Under the pieces are notes generated by a model, which was not told where the DNA came from, searched no databases, and worked only from the letters and a program-made list of their open reading frames with translations. Position numbers and translations under genes: made by a program. A DNA stretch of 9,496 nt from an uncultured Sphingobacteriia bacterium (GTDB lineage Bacteria; Bacteroidota; Bacteroidia; Chitinophagales; Chitinophagaceae): positions 1 to 9,496 of the forward strand of contig CAMFKK010000061.1 in the NCBI GenBank assembly GCA_945957225.1, in the 5' to 3' direction. Shown here piece after piece: positions 6,133-9,496 of the stretch (positions within the stretch are counted from its first letter, which is position 1; each line of letters opens with the position of its first letter).

Positions 6133-7218
6133 CTATTTAGTTGTTAACGGATTATTGTTTGATTTATTGTTTTTATTGGGTTTTGAACCCTTCTTTGTTT
6201 TGTTTTTATTGGCAGGCAATACGGCTTTGGGTTTTGCTGTTTCAACAACAGGTTTAGTAAACGGTTTTGCTGCCGGTACTGCTACATTCTTTACTGGAGG
6301 GGTAGTAGACTTAAGAGGCACATTAACCGTTTTTGTATTTGTTGGTGCAGTTGGTTCTGCATCAACTGGTATGGGCATTGTCTTTGCAGAAAGGTCTATC
6401 AAGCGTTGCTTGGCCAATGCCGAATCTATTTGGGCTTTTTCTGTTCCCCTTCTAATAGCCACTACCTGGTTGCTAAAACGGATATCTAATTTCTCATAGG
6501 TATTGAGTCCTTGTTGCACTAGGGCCTGATCATAAAAAGCATTGAGTCTTTTGAATTTAGCGGCTAATTGCTCCGTAGTTCCCACCAGAATAATATGATT
6601 ACCTACCAAGGGAATCATTTCAAATTGACTCTGTGGGTCAATATTGACTTGTTGAATTTGTGCCATCCAAAAAGAATCAGTCAAGATTTGTTTTGAAAGA
6701 TTTACAACACCCTGAAGCACCATACTATCCGGATGGGATAAAACTGGTTTGTCAGATGGGAAATTGGTAAAGACAGGAACTTTGGCACTGATTTTATCGC
6801 TTAGTGGCAAACGCAAACCGATACTATCTACATAAAAAGAACCACCCCCAATATGGAATACCCTTGCTACGGGTTGTCTTTCTTGTATATGCACTTGCAG
6901 GGCTTGGTTGTTGTCAAAATACAATTCAGCATGTTGCACCCAACTATTGGCTTCTAGTAAATTTTCAAGATTTCTCAAATTGGTTTTGGTAGTTGGGCTA
7001 CCAATTACTTTGCCATTGGTATTAATCAGTGACAAAATATCTTGTTCGTCTAGAAACATATGCTGTTCTGCACCAACAATTTCAATTTGAATAGACCTGC
7101 AAATTTTCTGAGACTTTTTAGTAATGGCCGCGCCAAAGAGCAGGGTAGCACCAATACCAAACAAGATCCAAAGGGTTTGGATAATGCGTTTTTTCCACGG
7201 TATGTTCTTAAAGCTCAT
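6133..7218 (-). CDS. ftsQ: Cell division protein FtsQ
   Basis: Bitopic membrane protein of the late divisome, with a short cytoplasmic N-terminus and a periplasmic body that recruits FtsB/FtsL-type partners. The basic stretch PWKKR (7-11) precedes one transmembrane helix (about 12-31). A POTRA domain follows (about 42-113), with IEIVGAEQ near its start, a DEQDILSLI helix and QVHIQERQPVARV at the end, then a beta-rich FtsQ domain to about 257. Residues 283-361 form a Pro/Ala/Thr/Lys tail ending in a Lys/Asn-rich stretch, making the protein 361 residues against 276 in E. coli. ATG at 7218 is chosen: it overlaps the murC TGA by one base (TGATG), which suggests coupled translation. A TTG one codon earlier (7221) is less likely. 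The family is weakly conserved, but position between murC and ftsA makes the call firm. Confidence 0.94.
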   Translation of the reverse strand: MSFKNIPWKKRIIQTLWILFGIGATLLFGAAITKKSQKICRSIQIEIVGAEQHMFLDEQDILSLINTNGKVIGSPTTKTNLRNLENLLEANSWVQHAELYFDNNQALQVHIQERQPVARVFHIGGGSFYVDSIGLRLPLSDKISAKVPVFTNFPSDKPVLSHPDSMVLQGVVNLSKQILTDSFWMAQIQQVNIDPQSQFEMIPLVGNHIILVGTTEQLAAKFKRLNAFYDQALVQQGLNTYEKLDIRFSNQVVAIRRGTEKAQIDSALAKQRLIDLSAKTMPIPVDAEPTAPTNTKTVNVPLKSTTPPVKNVAVPAAKPFTKPVVETAKPKAVLPANKNKTKKGSKPNKNNKSNNNPLTTK

Positions 7219-8576
7219 CAAGATGCCAACCTATTTTTAACCTGCTGAACCAAAACGTCAATATCACCTGCACCTGCCATGACAATTAAATCTGGTTGAT
7301 TGGCAGCCATCCAATCCAACATGGCTTCTTTATCCATAACTGATTTTTCTGATAATTGCATCTTGTCTAAAATGCTATAACTAGTTACCCCTTCCATGGG
7401 TAATTCTCTGGCTGGATAAATAGGCAGCAGAATTACTTGGTCTGCTAGATCCAAACTTTCTGCAAATTCTTTTGCCAAATCATTGGTACGGCTAAACAAA
7501 TGCGGCTGAAATACCAATACCATTTTCTTATCAGCAAACAAACTCCTGACGCCGCTAATCAATGCTCGCAGTTCTTCTGGATGGTGTGCATAATCATCTA
7601 TCAATACCTGATTGGGTTCATTGACAATATATTCAAACCTTCTTTTCACACCTTTAAAATGGGCAATAGCTGCGCAAATTTTTTCATCTTCAATGCCTAA
7701 ATGTTTGGCAACTGTTATGGCTGCAATGGCATTTTCTATATTGTGCAAACCTCCCATGGGTAGCAATACATCTGCTACCGTAAATTGGCTATGCTGTACA
7801 TCAAAACAATAAGCCCCTTGTACTATCCGCAGATTTACGGCTTTCACATCGGCCAAGGGATTGGCATAGTCATAATGGTATTGGTGTGCCGCATTTAATT
7901 CAGCGCTACGCTTCATGCCATATTTACTAACCAAGCAACCACCAGGCTTTAGTTTCTGAGAAAATTCTACAAAGGCATCAGTAACTGCTTCTGGTGTTCC
8001 GTAAATGTCTAAATGATCTGGGTCCATAGAAGTAATCACAGCTACATCAGGAACCAGTTTTAGAAAACTACGGTCATATTCGTCAGCTTCTACTACCACC
8101 ACATTTCTTTCACTACTCCAAAAATTGGTTTGATAGTTAGCAGCAATGCCGCCTAGAAAAGCATTACATCCATATCCAGAATGACGCAACAAATGTGCAA
8201 TCATAGAAGTTACCGTGGTCTTGCCATGGGTACCTGCAACACAAATATTAAAAGAGGATTCCGTAATCAGTTGCAACACATCACTTCTCTTCACAACAGG
8301 AAAACCTTTCTCCCGATAGTATACTAATTCTGCCTGGTTTGCCGGAATAGCTGGCGTATACACTACTAGATCAGGATTTTGAGGAATCAGGTCTAGACGC
8401 TCTTCATAGTGAATGGGAATACCAGATGCTTCTAGTGTTCTGGTCAATACCGTACTGGTTTTATCATAACCACTAACAGCCACATTTTTAGAGTGAAAAT
8501 ACCTGGCTATGGCACTCATGCCAATGCCACCGATGCCTATAAAATAAATGGTTTGTATGTTACTTAATTTACTCAC
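7218..8576 (-). CDS. murC: UDP-N-acetylmuramate--L-alanine ligase MurC
   Basis: Cytoplasmic Mur ligase (EC 6.3.2.8) that joins the first residue, normally L-alanine, to UDP-MurNAc using ATP. Its 452 residues match the family. Domain 1 binds the UDP substrate through the Gly-rich loop FIGIGGIGMSA (12-22). Domain 2 has the ATP loop AGTHGKTT (114-121), the metal-site segment EADEYD (163-168), DPDHLDIYG (185-193) and LHNIENAIAA (277-286). Domain 3 carries DDYAHHPEE (327-335) and FQPHLFSRT (356-364), diagnostic of MurC. No key residue is missing. The start is GTG at 8576; the first in-frame ATG (Met20) would cut into the Gly-rich loop. GTG overlaps the murG TGA by 4 nt (GTGA), and the murC stop overlaps ftsQ by 1 nt, so both junctions favour coupled translation. 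No ddl or murB lies between murC and ftsQ, unlike E. coli. Confidence 0.98.
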   Translation of the reverse strand: MSKLSNIQTIYFIGIGGIGMSAIARYFHSKNVAVSGYDKTSTVLTRTLEASGIPIHYEERLDLIPQNPDLVVYTPAIPANQAELVYYREKGFPVVKRSDVLQLITESSFNICVAGTHGKTTVTSMIAHLLRHSGYGCNAFLGGIAANYQTNFWSSERNVVVVEADEYDRSFLKLVPDVAVITSMDPDHLDIYGTPEAVTDAFVEFSQKLKPGGCLVSKYGMKRSAELNAAHQYHYDYANPLADVKAVNLRIVQGAYCFDVQHSQFTVADVLLPMGGLHNIENAIAAITVAKHLGIEDEKICAAIAHFKGVKRRFEYIVNEPNQVLIDDYAHHPEELRALISGVRSLFADKKMVLVFQPHLFSRTNDLAKEFAESLDLADQVILLPIYPARELPMEGVTSYSILDKMQLSEKSVMDKEAMLDWMAANQPDLIVMAGAGDIDVLVQQVKNRLAS

Positions 8577-9496
8577 TTGATGGTATTCAATATGTATTTA
8601 GCTATTAAATAATCTGCGTCATTAATGGCCATTGCCTTGCTGTTTTTTTCAAACAAATGAATGCTAACTGGGTCTTTGGCCAACTGAATGGTTTTGTTGA
8701 GTAGCAATGTTTTTACATCAGCGTCTTTGATCATGAATGCCGCTTGTTTTTTAACCAAGGCATTGGCATTATGGGTTTGATGGTTTTCTGCTGCATGGGG
8801 ATAGGGCACAAAAATGGCCGCTTTTCCAGCAACACAAATTTCTGTAACAGACATGGCGCCAGCCCTACTGATGACCAGGTCTGCCGCAGCATAAGCTTTG
8901 TCCATCTCATTGATAAAACTATCTACCCAAATATTATCCATACCCTTGGCCTTAGCATGATAAAAGTCTGCATTGGGTTTACCTGTTTGCCAAATCAATT
9001 GCAGTTTGTTCATTTTAAAAGCATCCAGATTCAAAGCCAATGCATCATTAATTGATTTGGCACCCAAACTTCCACCAATGGCTAAAACCGTGACTTTATT
9101 GGTAGCCAATCCAAAATATTTCAAAGCATCTTCTTTAGAAACGCTTGCTTGCGCGATGGCTTTTCTAACAGGATTGCCCGTGACCATGAGTTTGTCTTTG
9201 GGAAAGAATTTTTCCATTCCTTCTGAAGCAACAAAAATTCTAGTGGCTTTTTTGGCCAAGTATAAATTGGCTTTGCCTGCAAAAGAATTGCTCTCATGTA
9301 TAAAAGTTGGAATGCCCTTTGCCTGTGCCATCCTCAAAACGGGCAAGGTTGAATAACCACCAACTCCAATGACTGCATCAGGAGTAAATGATTTAAAAAT
9401 TTGTCTTACCTGGAAAAAGCTCTTGATGAGTTTTAGCGGCAGCCCAATATTTTTAAATAAAGAACTTCTGTTAAGACCTGCAATAGTTATACCCCT
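8573..9496 (-). CDS. murG: MurG N-acetylglucosaminyltransferase (lipid II synthesis), 5'-truncated
   Basis: Peripheral membrane glycosyltransferase (EC 2.4.1.227) that transfers GlcNAc from UDP-GlcNAc to lipid I. The frame stays open to the right edge, giving 307 residues; family members run to about 360, so some 50-55 N-terminal residues, including the first Gly-rich loop, are outside. Counting from the edge: DAVIGVGGYST (40-50) is the second Gly-rich loop, IHESNSFAG (66-74) corresponds to the usual HEQN segment with Ser for Gln, GNPVR is at 107-111, AIGGSLGAKSIN (139-150) is the third Gly-rich loop, and the UDP-GlcNAc site is SRAGAMSVTEI (210-220) plus PYPHAAENHQTHNA (231-244). The in-frame TTG at 9346 is internal, not the start. 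Ends with TGA overlapping the murC GTG. Confidence 0.96.
   Translation of the reverse strand, partial: RGITIAGLNRSSLFKNIGLPLKLIKSFFQVRQIFKSFTPDAVIGVGGYSTLPVLRMAQAKGIPTFIHESNSFAGKANLYLAKKATRIFVASEGMEKFFPKDKLMVTGNPVRKAIAQASVSKEDALKYFGLATNKVTVLAIGGSLGAKSINDALALNLDAFKMNKLQLIWQTGKPNADFYHAKAKGMDNIWVDSFINEMDKAYAAADLVISRAGAMSVTEICVAGKAAIFVPYPHAAENHQTHNANALVKKQAAFMIKDADVKTLLLNKTIQLAKDPVSIHLFEKNSKAMAINDADYLIAKYILNTIK

Noticed and set aside
6128..6137. AATAGCTATT palindrome at the ftsQ/ftsA junction as an operator
   Set aside because: It is a single short AT-rich palindrome overlapping the ftsQ stop codon with no second copy in the window; chance is enough to explain it.
6155..6499. Plus-strand 114-residue frame that looks like a membrane protein
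   Set aside because: It lies antisense to the Lys/Pro/Ala/Val-rich FtsQ tail; its hydrophobic look comes from reading those codons backwards. No start context or family resemblance.
7219..7221. TTG as the ftsQ start codon
   Set aside because: The ATG at 7218-7216 is the next codon, overlaps the murC stop in a TGATG junction and is the stronger start.
1..9496. Search for CRISPR arrays, tRNA/rRNA genes, insertion sequences, attachment sites or toxin-antitoxin pairs
   Set aside because: Nearly all bases are accounted for by conserved genes in a standard order; I saw no repeat arrays, terminal inverted repeats or RNA gene signatures.

Overview
The window reads as a chromosomal stretch from a Bacteroidota bacterium, most likely of the Chitinophagaceae/Sediminibacterium type. 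The taxonomic guess rests on three things: moderate-to-low GC sequence, no recognisable Shine-Dalgarno sequence before any start codon (usual in this phylum), and an FtsZ with a very long linker whose conserved C-terminal peptide is followed by a further tail. This is inference from protein style, not from a database search.

Layout. Positions 2-1694 (+ strand) hold a two-gene ABC exporter: an ATPase cut by the left edge, then an ABC-2 type membrane subunit 10 nt downstream. A 23-nt convergent gap separates it from the minus-strand genes. Positions 1718-2650 (-) encode a TIGR01777/YfcH-type NAD(P)-binding epimerase-like protein. Positions 2685-2714 hold a strong intrinsic terminator for minus-strand transcription. 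From 2755 to the right edge lies the division and cell wall (dcw) cluster, all on the minus strand and transcribed in the order murG (cut by the right edge), murC, ftsQ, ftsA, ftsZ.

How the genes work together. MurG makes lipid II at the membrane and MurC adds the first peptide-stem residue to UDP-MurNAc. FtsQ is the bitopic periplasmic organiser of the late divisome, FtsA tethers FtsZ to the membrane, and FtsZ forms the cytokinetic ring. The first four genes are nearly gapless: murG/murC overlap by 4 nt (GTGA), murC/ftsQ by 1 nt (TGATG), and ftsQ/ftsA are 7 nt apart. ftsZ stands off behind a 77-nt leader carrying a C8 run on the mRNA strand. The terminator closes the unit just after ftsZ.

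I found no undescribed system: no mobile element, CRISPR array, RNA gene or defence module is visible. The points most worth checking are an Asn-to-Ile change in the FtsZ T7 catalytic loop, the homopolymer-bearing ftsZ leader, the terminator placed directly against the start of the epimerase gene, the E-loop in the ABC ATPase, and the low-complexity basic tail of FtsQ.
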